Positions 41,094-52,008 of a stretch of 64,000 nt of DNA are shown in pieces. A program made the position numbers and the translations under genes. The notes under the pieces were generated by a model that was not told the origin of the DNA, searched no databases, and was given only the letters and a program-made list of their open reading frames with translations. Source of the DNA: Hamiltosporidium tvaerminnensis (lineage: Eukaryota; Microsporidia; Dubosqiidae); assembly GCA_022605425.2 (NCBI GenBank), contig JAKIMF020000007.1, forward strand, positions 620,001 through 684,000, read 5' to 3'. Position 1 is the first letter of the stretch; each line of letters starts with the position of its first letter.

Positions 41094-42299
41094 TTAATTC
41101 AATTTACTTTTTTTGTTGGTTTCGTTTTTATTTGGTCTTTTAGTGGATTTAAGATTTTGATCTTTACTTTTATTTTTTTCTGTTTTGATAGATTTTTTAT
41201 TTTCTTTTGATACTTGATTCGTATTTTTACTTTCTTCTGTTTGGTTTTCTTCAGAATCTTCGTTTATATTTTCTTCTGGTTGTTTTTCAGAAGAATGATG
41301 AGATTCTTCATTTATATTTTCTTCTGATTCTTTGCTGCTGTTTTCATCGATTTGATATTCATTTTCTTCTGTATGAACACTTTCATCGTAAATACTAGAC
41401 TCACAGAGACTTTCATCGTTTTCAGACCATTTTATAGTAAATACTGTTTTCAACGGAGGTTCAACAAGTTCAATTTCTATGAGAGTTTTATCTAAAACAT
41501 GATTGTTTATGGATATACGGTTTTCAATGGGTATTTCTTCTGTCTTTGCTTCATCTTTTGGGGAAAGATTTTCTGTTAAAATATCTTTTAAATTGCTTTC
41601 TTCTACTTCACCTGAAATCTCTGGGTTGATGCTTTTTTCGTCTGAGACTAATTTTTCTTCTTTCATTTTTTCAATTACCTCTTCGTTCATATTAGAAATT
41701 TCACTTTGGATTTGTAAATTAGAATTTTTGGTTTCTTCATTTGCATTTTTTATTTCTTCAATAATTTCCGCCAAATTTTCTTCATTTTTCTCTTTTTCTT
41801 CTTCAAAATTATTTTCCTTTTCATCTGCAACCAAATCAGGAATATTCTCTTCTTCTTCTGTTGCTGAACTCTCTTCACTTAATTCTTCCAAATCACTTTC
41901 TTCTTCATTCTCTTCGTAAAAAGTAAGTTCGGAATTTGGTATACCAGGATACTCAACATTTACAAAAAATCCAATCCGAATAAACTGCTGCTCATGATAT
42001 TTACCAATAATAATAACAGAAGTCACTCCAAATAACTGTTCTACAGGTATTTTGTCAACTACTGGTGGTACAGTTTCCAAAGAAAAACCGACTTTTCCCT
42101 TGGGAATAGGACCAACCAATTCGTTACACAGTACTTGATCATATTCTTCTGTTTCTGCATCTCCGTTATATATTACTGTAAATTCCACATCGTCTTGTAT
42201 TTCCCGGTGACAGTCAAATATTAAATCGAATTTTATCGGTTCAGAAATAAGTTGATGCGATTTTTGTATTTTTATATCTTTCAAAGTCAATGATGCCAT
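41094..42299 (-). CDS. ASF1: Histone chaperone ASF1 with a long acidic tail
   Basis: ASF1 binds the H3-H4 dimer and hands it to CAF-1 or HIRA during nucleosome assembly. Residues 1-130 match the Ig-like core: PIKFDLIFDCHREIQDDVEF, YNGDAETEEYDQVLCNELVGP (close to the family YVGSAESEEYDQVLDSVLVGP), VTSVIIIGKYHEQQFIRIGFFVNVEYP. Residues about 131-401 are a very long Glu/Ser/Asn-rich acidic tail ending in a Lys-rich segment (TKRPNKNETNKKSKLN). Animal ASF1 is about 200 residues and the yeast protein 279, also with an acidic tail, so the tail here is unusually long. CCC lies a few nt before the ATG. The core identification is sure; the basic C-terminus could be a nuclear signal. Confidence 0.95.
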   Translation of the reverse strand: MASLTLKDIKIQKSHQLISEPIKFDLIFDCHREIQDDVEFTVIYNGDAETEEYDQVLCNELVGPIPKGKVGFSLETVPPVVDKIPVEQLFGVTSVIIIGKYHEQQFIRIGFFVNVEYPGIPNSELTFYEENEEESDLEELSEESSATEEEENIPDLVADEKENNFEEEKEKNEENLAEIIEEIKNANEETKNSNLQIQSEISNMNEEVIEKMKEEKLVSDEKSINPEISGEVEESNLKDILTENLSPKDEAKTEEIPIENRISINNHVLDKTLIEIELVEPPLKTVFTIKWSENDESLCESSIYDESVHTEENEYQIDENSSKESEENINEESHHSSEKQPEENINEDSEENQTEESKNTNQVSKENKKSIKTEKNKSKDQNLKSTKRPNKNETNKKSKLN

Positions 42300-42339
42300 A
42301 TAAAGGGTATGAATTTATTTTTTTTTATAAAAGATGTAT

Positions 42340-42610
42340 TGCTTTATTAAGTTTGAAACCTAAACAAGTAGAAAGAGAAAATATAAATTTTAAAAAACAG
42401 TAAAAATTATAAAATTAATTTATAAAGTTATAATTAAGTTTGAAACCTAAACAAGTAGAAATAGAAAATATAAATTTTAAAAAACAGTAAAAATTATGAA
42501 ATTAATTTATAAAGTTATAATTAAGTTTGAAACCTAAACAAGTAGAAATAGAAAATATAAATTTTAAAAAACAGTAAAAATTATGAAATTAATTCATAAA
42601 GTTATAGTTA
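42340..42610. repeat. 87-bp tandem array upstream of ASF1
   Basis: GTTTGAAACCTAAACAAG begins at 42351, 42438 and 42525; each copy continues AGTAGAAATAGAAAATATAA and an AAAACAGTAAAAATTATGAA block. It lies directly upstream of the ASF1 start and must contain or replace part of its promoter region. Confidence 0.88.
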
Positions 42611-43499
42611 AGAGGTATTCAATTCAGTGTTAAAAATTTTAAATTACAGTTTAGTTTTGTTTAATTTTACTAATTATGGAATTATAAGAATCAAGAATAA
42701 CTAATTTTCAGTAAAATATTTTGCGATATTAAATACTTAAGACACCACAAACCGTGTATTCAGTTTATAATAATTAGTTTTAATATAATTATTATGAAAA
42801 AAGAAAAACGTTAATGAATAATTTAATTACATAAAGATTTTTTTTCCTCTCATATTGAGTAAAATATAAACAATAACCGATATTAAATTTATTTTTAAAA
42901 TCCAATCTGACTTTAATTAATGGTTTAAGCCAATATTACCATAAAAAATATCTTCACCGTTAAGAAATATTAAAAAAGCATTTTTATGTTTCTTGTGTGA
43001 GATATATGATTTTTTGGAATTGTTGGATGTAAAGTATTTATTTTATATCAAGTCAAAGGTTTCTTATTTCTTTACGATTTTATATTTCTGAAACATAAGT
43101 CACATCTGAAATATTTAAGATTGGCTTCCTTTTTTTCTGTAATATTATAGTGGGTTTAGAATGATTTTTTTTGATATTATATGTTTTAAAACCCTTTTTA
43201 TCACTTTAAATAGACGTAAATCTCGACTCTAATCTCTTAAATTGATAAATAAAATTAGTACTTCTGAAGATTATAGATCCAGAATGTCTGTATTAAAAAT
43301 ATATGAGGAATATCTTAGAACATATTAAGAGAATTTTCTTTACTTTGAGAACTTAATATTATAAAGAATAATATCTACACCAATGTTATAAATTAGGGTA
43401 ATATATTGGTCAATAGATCATACTTCCTTGGTTTTTAAATCCAAACAATAGAATTATAAATTTTCTAATGAACAAACGATTATATTTTCAATTGGTTAG
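42611..43499. other. Gene-free AT-rich spacer
   Basis: I see no gene or repeat that I can name here. Confidence 0.5.
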
Positions 43500-43720
43500 T
43501 TACATATTCCAGTACTTCTTTACCTATTAGTATCAAGGATAAACAAATAGAAGTTTCACATTAGTTTCTTTTAATCTGGTATAACGTAGAATTATGAGGA
43601 ATTCGACAAAATATTCGGTGTGTTTATGTCCCACTGATGTAAACAATGATTTTTAAACAATTCTAGACATTTATTGAAAGAAAGAAAGTTTTTAATGTGG
43701 TTATTCTCGCTCAACACGTT
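43500..43720 (-). mobile_element. Degenerate 5' part of repeat A (variant subfamily)
   Basis: Second member of the subfamily seen at 18335-18558; the sense strand begins GTTGAGCGAGAATAACCACA and later shows the TTAAAAGAAAC box. Confidence 0.55.
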
Positions 43721-43744
43721 CAAAAAGTGTAATAGAATTAATTA

Positions 43745-43890
43745 TATTTGCAAAAATAAATATGTTCAATCTATTTATTCGAATTTTGACATCAATTTTT
43801 ATTCTAACATTTATTCTTATTTCCGCATACTCATTTTCAAGAATTTATCGAACAGAATGACACCTAATTCGTTTTGAAGACTTAAACTTA
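43745..43890 (-). mobile_element. Fragment of the R4-type LINE (endonuclease region)
   Basis: Matches about 7678-7820 of the full-length copy: AATAAATATGTTCAATCTAT, TTATTCTTATTTCCGCATAC and TTTTGAAGACTTAAACTTA. It sits right after the repeat A relic. Confidence 0.75.
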
Positions 43891-44149
43891 ATATTCATTA
43901 ATAATCACCAAGATTTGTAAAGTATCTTTTAATTATAATTCCAATAGATTCATATTAAAAATTATAATTCTAATAGATTCATATTAAAAATTATAATAGC
44001 AGCAAATCTATAAATTCATGATTAATTTTTAAAAATTCAAGGTGATGAAAATAACCTGTTCCTTTAAAAATAATTCTAAAACATAGAAACCCATATTTGA
44101 ATCTAGTTTATTATTTCTAAATCAAATCAATTTAAGACTTTCACACTAA

Positions 44150-44350
44150 CTATTACACTTTTTCTGTTTTATATAACTTTGAATGTAGTTTTCGGTTTCT
44201 ATCTACGAATAAGATATCAAATTTCAAGGTACGTTTTTCGTCTTTAAATTATTTTCTTCGGACCAAACCTATCTTGATTGTTATATTCAAGAATCAATAT
44301 GTTAGTTGCTTCAGTTTGGTTTCTGAAATCACTAGGGTTTAAGATTTATG
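44150..44350 (-). mobile_element. Further fragment of the R4-type LINE
   Basis: TATATAACTTTGAATGTAGT followed by TTTCGGTTTCTAT aligns with about 8080-8120 of the full-length element. Similarity fades after about 60-100 bp. It probably belongs to the same old insertion as 43745-43890. Confidence 0.55.
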
Positions 44351-45028
44351 CTAAATTTTTATTAAATATATTTTTATCAAGTAAAGAGATGATAAAAGGA
44401 AATCTATATTACATATATTTTTATCCAGTAAAGAGATGTTAAAAGGAAATTTATATTACATAAGGATTAATATTGAAATAATAAGTTTAAATTTAATTTG
44501 TTTAAACTCCGTATTCATAAAATTAAATTAGAAATACTTTTCAAGAAATAATGTATAAATATAAAATTTTAAAGAGCCTTCAAATAAAACAAGCATACTA
44601 AAAATAGATTAAAAGTATACTTAGTTTGTAATATAAACATTTAAAATTAATTCTCCAAAAATAAAATAAAATATAAAACATATTTAAATATTAATCACAC
44701 TTGAATTTTAATAAATACATACTCAAATCAAATTCTAAATAAGAAATAAAATTTAAATTATGGAAATCAAGCTATTAATAGAACTAAAAATATAATTGAA
44801 TATAAAAATTGTATGAACAAAAGAAATAAATTTAAATATAAAGTTGATTGGTCTGTAAACTTCTTTAAACTAAGAAACATGGAATCGAGACTTTAAACGT
44901 ATCAGATAAATATTTAATTTCTATATTTTTTTATAGACTATTTTAGAAGCTTTTTAAGATTATATAAACAATATCATAAAATATTAATTAAATTAAAAAA
45001 TAATTTAATTTTTAAAATTTTATATTCA

Positions 45029-45715
45029 CTACTTTTTATCTGGTTTCGTATCCTTTTCTTCAATTCTAAGCCTATCGATATGTTCAACCAACAAATTATC
45101 GTCATTTTGATTTTCATCAAGAATAAGAGGAACCAAAAAGTATGTTTCAATTAAAAGTGTAAGCGAATAAAGTGAATAGATGAGAAAAAAGACATAACAA
45201 ACCTCTTTTCCAATGCTAAAGTACAACAAAAGAAATATCAATCTTTTAAAAATAAATGAAATACTCAATTTAAATGCGTATTTTTCATGGTACAGAAATA
45301 CAAAGGGTCTGAAAACTCGATAAAAAATAGAAAATAAGGCAATAAAAATATAAAATAGCAGAGATCTGAAACCAACCACTCTTTTCTGTTGTTTGTAAAG
45401 CATTACTCGTTTATAAAACAGTGTTTTCATATAAAGTCGTAGCTTGTCTTTACAGAAATTACAAAAATGAACTTTTAAAAAATATTCGTTAAAATTTCTA
45501 CATCGTATAGATTTTTCCAAATCTGTTTCAATACATTTGTCACATATCTGTCTTCTAATAGGAATACAGTTATTTATATCGGTTGTAGGAAGATGACACG
45601 CTTCATAATTATTATTTTTAAATTTGAAATACACCTCACACTCCTCACAATATATTTTTTCTAATAAAAATACTAATTTTTTTGATCTACAGAATCCACA
45701 TTCTTTTATTTTCAT
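45029..45715 (-). CDS. Ima1/Samp1-like inner nuclear membrane protein
   Basis: The 228-residue protein has four CxxC pairs (C6/C9, C23/C26, C58/C61, C85/C88) followed by three hydrophobic segments (about 114-142, 150-168, 171-198) and a polar tail. The Cys spacing and the context CGFC...YCEECEVYFKFKNNNYE...ICDKC...FCNFCKDKLRLYMK parallel the Ima1 N-terminal domain of fungal Ima1 and animal Samp1/NET5 (CxxC...CPHCEQYNGFxxNGDYN...CxxC...CxxC). Those proteins sit in the inner nuclear membrane and link chromatin or centrosomes to the envelope. Animal Samp1 is longer; this looks like a reduced version. CCC lies 6 nt before the ATG. An unrelated zinc-ribbon membrane protein is the alternative. Confidence 0.7.
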   Translation of the reverse strand: MKIKECGFCRSKKLVFLLEKIYCEECEVYFKFKNNNYEACHLPTTDINNCIPIRRQICDKCIETDLEKSIRCRNFNEYFLKVHFCNFCKDKLRLYMKTLFYKRVMLYKQQKRVVGFRSLLFYIFIALFSIFYRVFRPFVFLYHEKYAFKLSISFIFKRLIFLLLYFSIGKEVCYVFFLIYSLYSLTLLIETYFLVPLILDENQNDDNLLVEHIDRLRIEEKDTKPDKK

Positions 45716-47265
45716 ACCAAGGGCCCCTCAACCTCTAACTTATTATTATATCGTTAGAAATTATAATCAATTTTTTATTTATCGCTAACCAATGGAAAAC
45801 AAAATATTTGTTGTAAAGTTATAAAAATATCAAGAAAATTAAATACAATTTTAATGAAAATAACAAATTTATAAAGCAATTTATTATTACAAAATGAAAT
45901 CTTAAAAGAAAGAAAATAAAGAATAATTCATAAAAAAATATTATAAAATATTAATTTTGGTAGGGAATCGTTTTAACAAAACTACTTAAAAAATACATAA
46001 TACAAATTTTCTTAAAAATCATTTAAATCTCTAAAAAAATAATTTATAAAAATAATACAAATTTTGTTGAAAATCATTTACATTTCTGAAAAAATAATTT
46101 ATAAGTATATTGCAAATACGTAGTGTTTTTTAACGAAATAAAGAATCAGAAATTTCATAAAAAAATCTTAAAAACTTCCTAAATAAATATAAAGTAATTA
46201 TTTATAAATATTTGAATTATTTAATTATAAAAATCGGGTAACAATTTTTCTGTCTTTTAAATATTTTTTTTATCTTTTATCATTTCATTCTCATTATCTT
46301 CCTCTGAATTTTAAATATTCGAATTATTTAATTGACGACTATAAATACGATTAAATTTATAAAATGTATTTTATTTAAAAAAAATAATTTAGTTACTGCT
46401 GATTTGGTAATGGAACATAAAAATTAAACTATTTGATGATTTTTTTTATTAAAATTCAATGAGTGAGAATATATTCTGCTGTTTTATAATATGACTTATA
46501 CTCTACTAATAAATAAATTTAAAATTTTATTAAAATTAATTTCTAAATTGTTTACTTCAACTACTATTTAAAATATAAATTATGATTGAATTTTTATTTT
46601 TCTTGGAAATATTTCTATATTTTTTATAACTTAGTAATATATTCAGTGTATCATATAATCTAACACTTTCATAGATGTTTCACTGTGTATATACTGTTAT
46701 ATATACTTTAATTGACTATTTATATACAAATATTTTTTTTCTATTGATTTGAATGGTGTATTTCTAGCGAGAGAAATATTTTTTTTCTTTTCTAAATTTA
46801 GTAAATTAATAAAAGTTGAAAGTTAAGATAAAATAAATATTTTATTGAAGAAATCTTTACTTAAAAAATTTCTTTTGTGATCTGATAAATTATGAACGAA
46901 CATATTTGAGTTGTAGTTTGTGTTATTTTAAATAATTTTAAATGATGTACTAATTTTTGAAAAATTTATACGATATTTTGCGAAAAATTCAAAGTTGTAC
47001 AAGTTTGTAACTAATATCGAGAGTTGTCGTAAATTCAGTTGTGAGCAACAACATTAAGACCTCAAAATAGTTATATAATAATTATTTCTTTTACACCTAC
47101 GAAGATGTGAAAATAAATCAAAATAATGACCTTCAATCAATAAAAAAGATTCCATTAATACTTCTTCAACGCCAGCACAAGGCAGGAGTGAAAATAATAT
47201 TTATAAGACTAAATAAAATTCTAGTTTAAAAAACCAAACAATAAAAAATATTTACTTAAAATATT
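45716..47265. other. Gene-free AT-rich spacer, 1.5 kb
   Basis: A loosely repeated block (AAAATCATTTA...TCTGAAAAAATAATTTATAA) appears near 46000-46100. No gene is supported. Confidence 0.5.
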
Positions 47266-48552
47266 TTAATCAATAGACTTTGGATTACAAACCAATGCAT
47301 AGGCACATCCTAATAATGAAGCATGTTCATTAAAAGACATAGAAAACTCTACATCTGTAATTTCCATAGATCTCGCAAGTTCATCGAGCATTTCTTTTAA
47401 TTTTTTCCATTCACCACAACCATTAAATGCTGAACCGTTGAGATTAATGCCTATTTTACCTTTAAAATTATTTTTTTCAACAATTCCAATGACTAGACTG
47501 GCAAGAATTGAAATCGATCTTGATTTAAAGTATTCATATATCTTTTTTTTTAATTCCAAATTCTCAATATTACCATTATTTTCATCACTCTGATTTCTTA
47601 TCTGGGCAATTTCTTCTTTTGAAATCGTTTTGTTGGTATTTGTAAAATCTTTGTACATAAGATTTATTATTTCAATAAATTTCACACCACCGATCATATA
47701 ATCAACGTTTTGATACACAGCATTTTCACTTAGAACAGTTTCTTTAATAATATCATCGTATTTGCTTTTCTTAAATGACACGTTATCGAATTTTCCCCAT
47801 TCGGAATTAATTAGTTCGATTTGATCGTTTACCATATCTCCAGTGTAAAATGCACAGTTTGATCCTGTTCCAAGAACTATTCCCATTTTTGTTGAAGAAT
47901 CTGTAAGATATCCTGAAAGAAATGTAGCATTTGCGTCATTTAAGATAATTTTTATCTCCAAATCAATTTTTAGACATTTCAAAGCATTATTCAAAAGCTT
48001 TACTGGATCTTTTGGCTCACTGAGATCGATTGGACGAAATGGAAAATCTTTGCCAAAACTTAAGATTTCTCCATTATGGCAATTATCCTGTTTTATCGGA
48101 TATGAAAATGTCATTGCGCCTTCTTTTATTCCAGTGGTTTCTTCTCCTTTATCAGATAAATATTCATTTAACATTTGAGCAACCCACTCAAACAAATCTA
48201 CTTCCTTCGTTTTTAATTCTCTTTTTATTTCAAATTTTTCATAATTTAAAACATTACTCTCGTTATTAATAAAATGAACAATACATATCTTAAGGTATGT
48301 TCCTCCTATATCGATTGCAAATACCTTTTTATTAATTGACTCATCAAAATTCTTAACTTTCATTTTGGTCTTAAGACACACTTTTTCTTTACTATCTTCA
48401 TAATTCTCAATTAAATAAGAACAATATGCCTCTGCAACTTTCTTCATATCAATTAATGTATAGGCACTCTCTGTAAATAAACATTTGACATCTGGATTTG
48501 ATAAAAAACTTTTTTTCACATATAAAAGAAACAATGACAAAAATATTTTCAT
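47266..48552 (-). CDS. Hexokinase with N-terminal signal peptide
   Basis: Phosphorylates glucose at the expense of ATP. Motifs, numbered from the chosen ATG: phosphate-1 DIGGTYLK (81-88), sugar-binding FSYPI (149-153) and LNDANAT (204-210, catalytic Asp 206), phosphate-2 GTGSN (228-232), INSEWG (248-253), and GSAFNG (373-378) in the adenosine-binding region. The total of 428 residues is close to other microsporidian hexokinases. The frame is open upstream to 48645, but the first in-frame candidate there is only a TTG; the ATG at 48552 gives MKIFLSLFLLYVKKSFLS, a hydrophobic leader. Microsporidian hexokinases are known to carry signal peptides and be delivered into the host cell, so secretion is a reasonable inference. 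The usual NDT of the active site is NDA here. No CCC precedes the ATG. Confidence 0.93.
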   Translation of the reverse strand: MKIFLSLFLLYVKKSFLSNPDVKCLFTESAYTLIDMKKVAEAYCSYLIENYEDSKEKVCLKTKMKVKNFDESINKKVFAIDIGGTYLKICIVHFINNESNVLNYEKFEIKRELKTKEVDLFEWVAQMLNEYLSDKGEETTGIKEGAMTFSYPIKQDNCHNGEILSFGKDFPFRPIDLSEPKDPVKLLNNALKCLKIDLEIKIILNDANATFLSGYLTDSSTKMGIVLGTGSNCAFYTGDMVNDQIELINSEWGKFDNVSFKKSKYDDIIKETVLSENAVYQNVDYMIGGVKFIEIINLMYKDFTNTNKTISKEEIAQIRNQSDENNGNIENLELKKKIYEYFKSRSISILASLVIGIVEKNNFKGKIGINLNGSAFNGCGEWKKLKEMLDELARSMEITDVEFSMSFNEHASLLGCAYALVCNPKSID

Positions 48553-49554
48553 AGGTATAAATTTATAAATTATTTTATAAAATAAAATTTTAATTAAAAA
48601 TAGAATTTTAGAACAATTTATTCTTTTAAGATTCAAATTTCGCAAAAATTTATTTAACCTTTTTAGGTAAAATTTAAATATTCAATTTAAAAAATATATA
48701 AAATATTTCAATTAAAATCAAAAATTTGGAACAATTTTCTCTTTTTGGATTAATTTGGATCAAAAAATACCAATTAAAAGATTTTTTTTGTTCCATTTTT
48801 TTATTTCTTAAAAATTTCTTTTGTTTTTTTGTTAAATATTTTGTAAATTAAAAATTAAAAAAAATAGGAATATCTCTAAACCAGTGTAAAAGTAAGATTT
48901 CACATATATTTTCTTCTTTTTTGTATCTTTTTGATTTTAAATCAGAAAAAATGAATATTTTTTGGTAAAATCTTTCTGCCAGAGATTATCATTATAGATT
49001 AACTTTATATTTATTTAAAATAATACATTTGTCAATGCTATAGACATATCATATACAATTGGTTGTCTTATTCTTCTTTATTTAAATTAATATTCAGATA
49101 TTAGATAGAGATTTACTAAACTAATATCTTATTGAAATACCTCTTTTGGGCTTTTCATAGAAAGCAAACTATTTTTGAAATATTTTACTTGGAATTAGAA
49201 AGGTTTTTACTAGTGCTATTTTAATATATGAATACATTTTTTGAATATTTTAATTCAATTTGAATAAAGAAGAAATTAATATGTAAAATATTATTGTATG
49301 TGAGGCAGCAAAATATTCTTATATTTTAGCTATAACGACGTTGAACTAATTCAATATAGATATATTTTGTACAAAAATATCTATAGAATGACAAGATGGA
49401 TCAAAATATTTGGAACTTTCTAAAAAATACTATAATTTCAGTTTAATTTAAAGAAAAAATAAATTCTGAAAGCTTTTATAAGGCTATGTTAACAACGATG
49501 TTAATAATTGATAGTTTTTTTACACATGAAACAATTAAATTTTTTTAAGTAATT
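48553..49554. other. Gene-free AT-rich spacer
   Basis: Contains the upstream region of the hexokinase gene and no other supported feature. Confidence 0.5.
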
Positions 49555-49565
49555 TTAAGAAACAA

Positions 49566-49901
49566 CTCTGAAATATATCTTAGCTAGAAGTTTATTGGGT
49601 TCCGAAAGTGTAGAGTAAGTGGGAATGCTGCATAGTCTTGGGGGAGCCCAGGGGGGGCTTCGGCCTTCGATCACACTCCATGCAACGGACATTAACGAAC
49701 TCCGGGCAACTGCCTCGCCTATTAATTAGGTTCTACACACCTGGTAGATGAAAGGCTTTGGGACGTAGGTATCGCAGGGGTTACCGATGGAGTGTTGGGG
49801 TAGCAGTTATTTATGTTAAACCTAGAACTGCGTTAATGTCATAAAAACAAATATAACACTTGCCACTGTTTTAAAAAAGATGTGTTACTTTTAAATAAAG
49901 T
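49566..49901 (+). mobile_element. Repeat A retroposon, 5'-truncated copy with target duplication
   Basis: Carries only the last 336 bp of repeat A (from CTCTGAAATATATCTTAGC to TTTAAATAAAGT) and is nearly identical to the full-length copies. The 11-mer TTAAGAAACAA occurs at 49555-49565 immediately before the break and at 49914-49924, after a 12-nt A-rich tail. This structure, a 5' truncation with a tail and a target duplication, shows retrotransposition by target-primed reverse transcription. Confidence 0.9.
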
Positions 49902-49924
49902 ATTAAAAAGAACTTAAGAAACAA

Positions 49925-52008
49925 AAAATACTTTCTGCAATATTTTATAACTTCATTTTTAGTAATTTTAAAACAAATCATGATTTGATTGTTGAAAATT
50001 TAATCTGCCTATCTTTTTTTAGGTTTGCTAGTTTCATATCCAATATCTACAGACTTATCTATTTTACCCGTGAAAAATGCCATTTTTGATTCTTTTATAG
50101 CTTCAACAAAATTCTAATTTCAATCTAAAGATCTAGGTAGCTCAAATTTTAACTTACAAAATCTTGCGCAATGTAATTATTTTTAAAATTTGTTAAATGC
50201 GTATTGCTGCAATATATTATTGGTTTATTTAAGTTATTTATGACGATTCGGTGATATATAGTGAATATTAGCTTGTAGATGTAAGACAATAAAATTTCCT
50301 CTAATTCAATTCACTCAACTTTTCAATATTCAAATACGGGTAGATAAGAAACGAAATTTTTTTTCTATCATTTACAAACGACGAAATTCGAGCTTCAAAA
50401 AAGTTATGTTGCTTTTTTTAACTTTCTTTTAAGATGGATGCTAAATTTAGATTGGCTATATAAAGTTTTCAATCATTTTTGAAATATAGTCTTTGTGTAA
50501 ATTCTATTCGATATCTAAAATCTGCTTCATAGACAGGTATAACAATTACATTGGCGTAGGCATAAATATTTGCATCCATTTGTACCTTCATTTTTTTCAA
50601 AAAATGTTTGGATGACAAAGCGGAGTATTAATCGTTTAACTTATGTCAATACTAAACAAAAAAGCTTGAGTTATGATTTTAAAGGATATCTTAAGACATT
50701 GATGTAAATTATCTATTTTGTGCCGTCACTTTATCATAGTCATTTGTGTACCTTTAACATGATAGGCCTTCAATATCAATGGATGAATCCGATATGCACT
50801 TTATTCATTAGAAGCTTTAGAAATAGTATATCAAGTTGTTTTATATTAAAAGTATTTTGATATTTAAATGTATAAAAAATTCGATCGGTATTACATCCCC
50901 ATTTTCCAATTGTTTTTTCCTTTTTAGACATTATTACTCCACATTTGATTGTTTCTAGTGTATTTGAATCTTTTCGAAGTTAAAAGGTGATTATGAAAAC
51001 TGCAATTAAATCGGTATCATGATGATTTGGTTTTTAAATCTTAAATGCTCCGATTTAGTTCTATTTTTTCTTCAAAAAATATATTTCGGAATTATTGTCC
51101 CTATTTTAACCTTTTGATCGATCTTCTTGAAAAAAATCGTATCGTCGTTATTACACATACCAAACAACGTTTTTAGAGCCATAAAACACAACTTTGTTGA
51201 TAAGATATTGATCCTTCTAAAACTTCTCCTTGTATTTAAATTTCTGTTTGAATAAACGCAATTTCTATACTTGTGTTTCTTATCCTTCTAAATGAACGGC
51301 GCCTCTTTAAACCTGAGAATATGTTTCTGCACGTTAATGAAAAACTCTTTCGATTTTTTTGCAAATTTGTTCTTCAGTTAAAAAAAATCCAATTTTTTAT
51401 ATCACATACATAGAAATATTTTATATATAAATATCTAGACTGTCCTTGCTTATTTAGTATAATATTTGTGAAGCGAGCCTTTTTATGAAACAGAAACTTG
51501 TATGTCAACACTTGCATGTGAGCGATTTCTCGTTTTAAATATTATGTGCAAAAGTGTCAAAAATCCATAAAAACAGAAAATTTGTGACAAAAGGTAGAAG
51601 TAACTGCAATTCTTCGTTTTCCAAAACCAAATAATGTTTTGATTGTATATACCATTATGGGTTTAATTCAATTGCTCGAATTCCATTTGAATATGTTCAG
51701 TGCTTCACGTTTCTAAATGATGATTTTTTTAATCACTATCATCATACAAATTTAGGTTGTATGGAAATGGATTGGTATCCATCTTTACTTTTGGTAATAT
51801 TTTAATTAGAAAAATATCTGTTGAGTGTGTCGCTCAGTGATTTAAAATGATTGTGTAATAACCGGCATAATTGTATTTCTTCATTTTTTTAAAATTTTAA
51901 CAAGAAAACAAATCTTTAAGAGGTTTTAATTCAAACTAGATTATAAATTTCTAATTTTCGAATGAATAAAATTTATTTTTATTTAACTATTATATTTGTA
52001 CTGAATTT
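49925..52008. other. Gene-free decayed region, 2.1 kb
   Basis: Slightly richer in G+C than the spacers and suggestive of old coding or transposon DNA, but every frame is short and I can assign nothing. Confidence 0.45.

Noticed and set aside
43674-43877. 67-codon plus-strand frame
   Set aside because: It spans the junction of a repeat A relic and an antisense LINE fragment.
48553-48645. 31-codon upstream extension of the hexokinase frame
   Set aside because: It would have to start at TTG; the ATG at 48552 yields a signal peptide and the expected length.
50440-51300. Possible IS1595/Merlin-type transposase debris on the minus strand
   Set aside because: Short fragments vaguely recall such transposases, but no motif triad can be traced through the stops.
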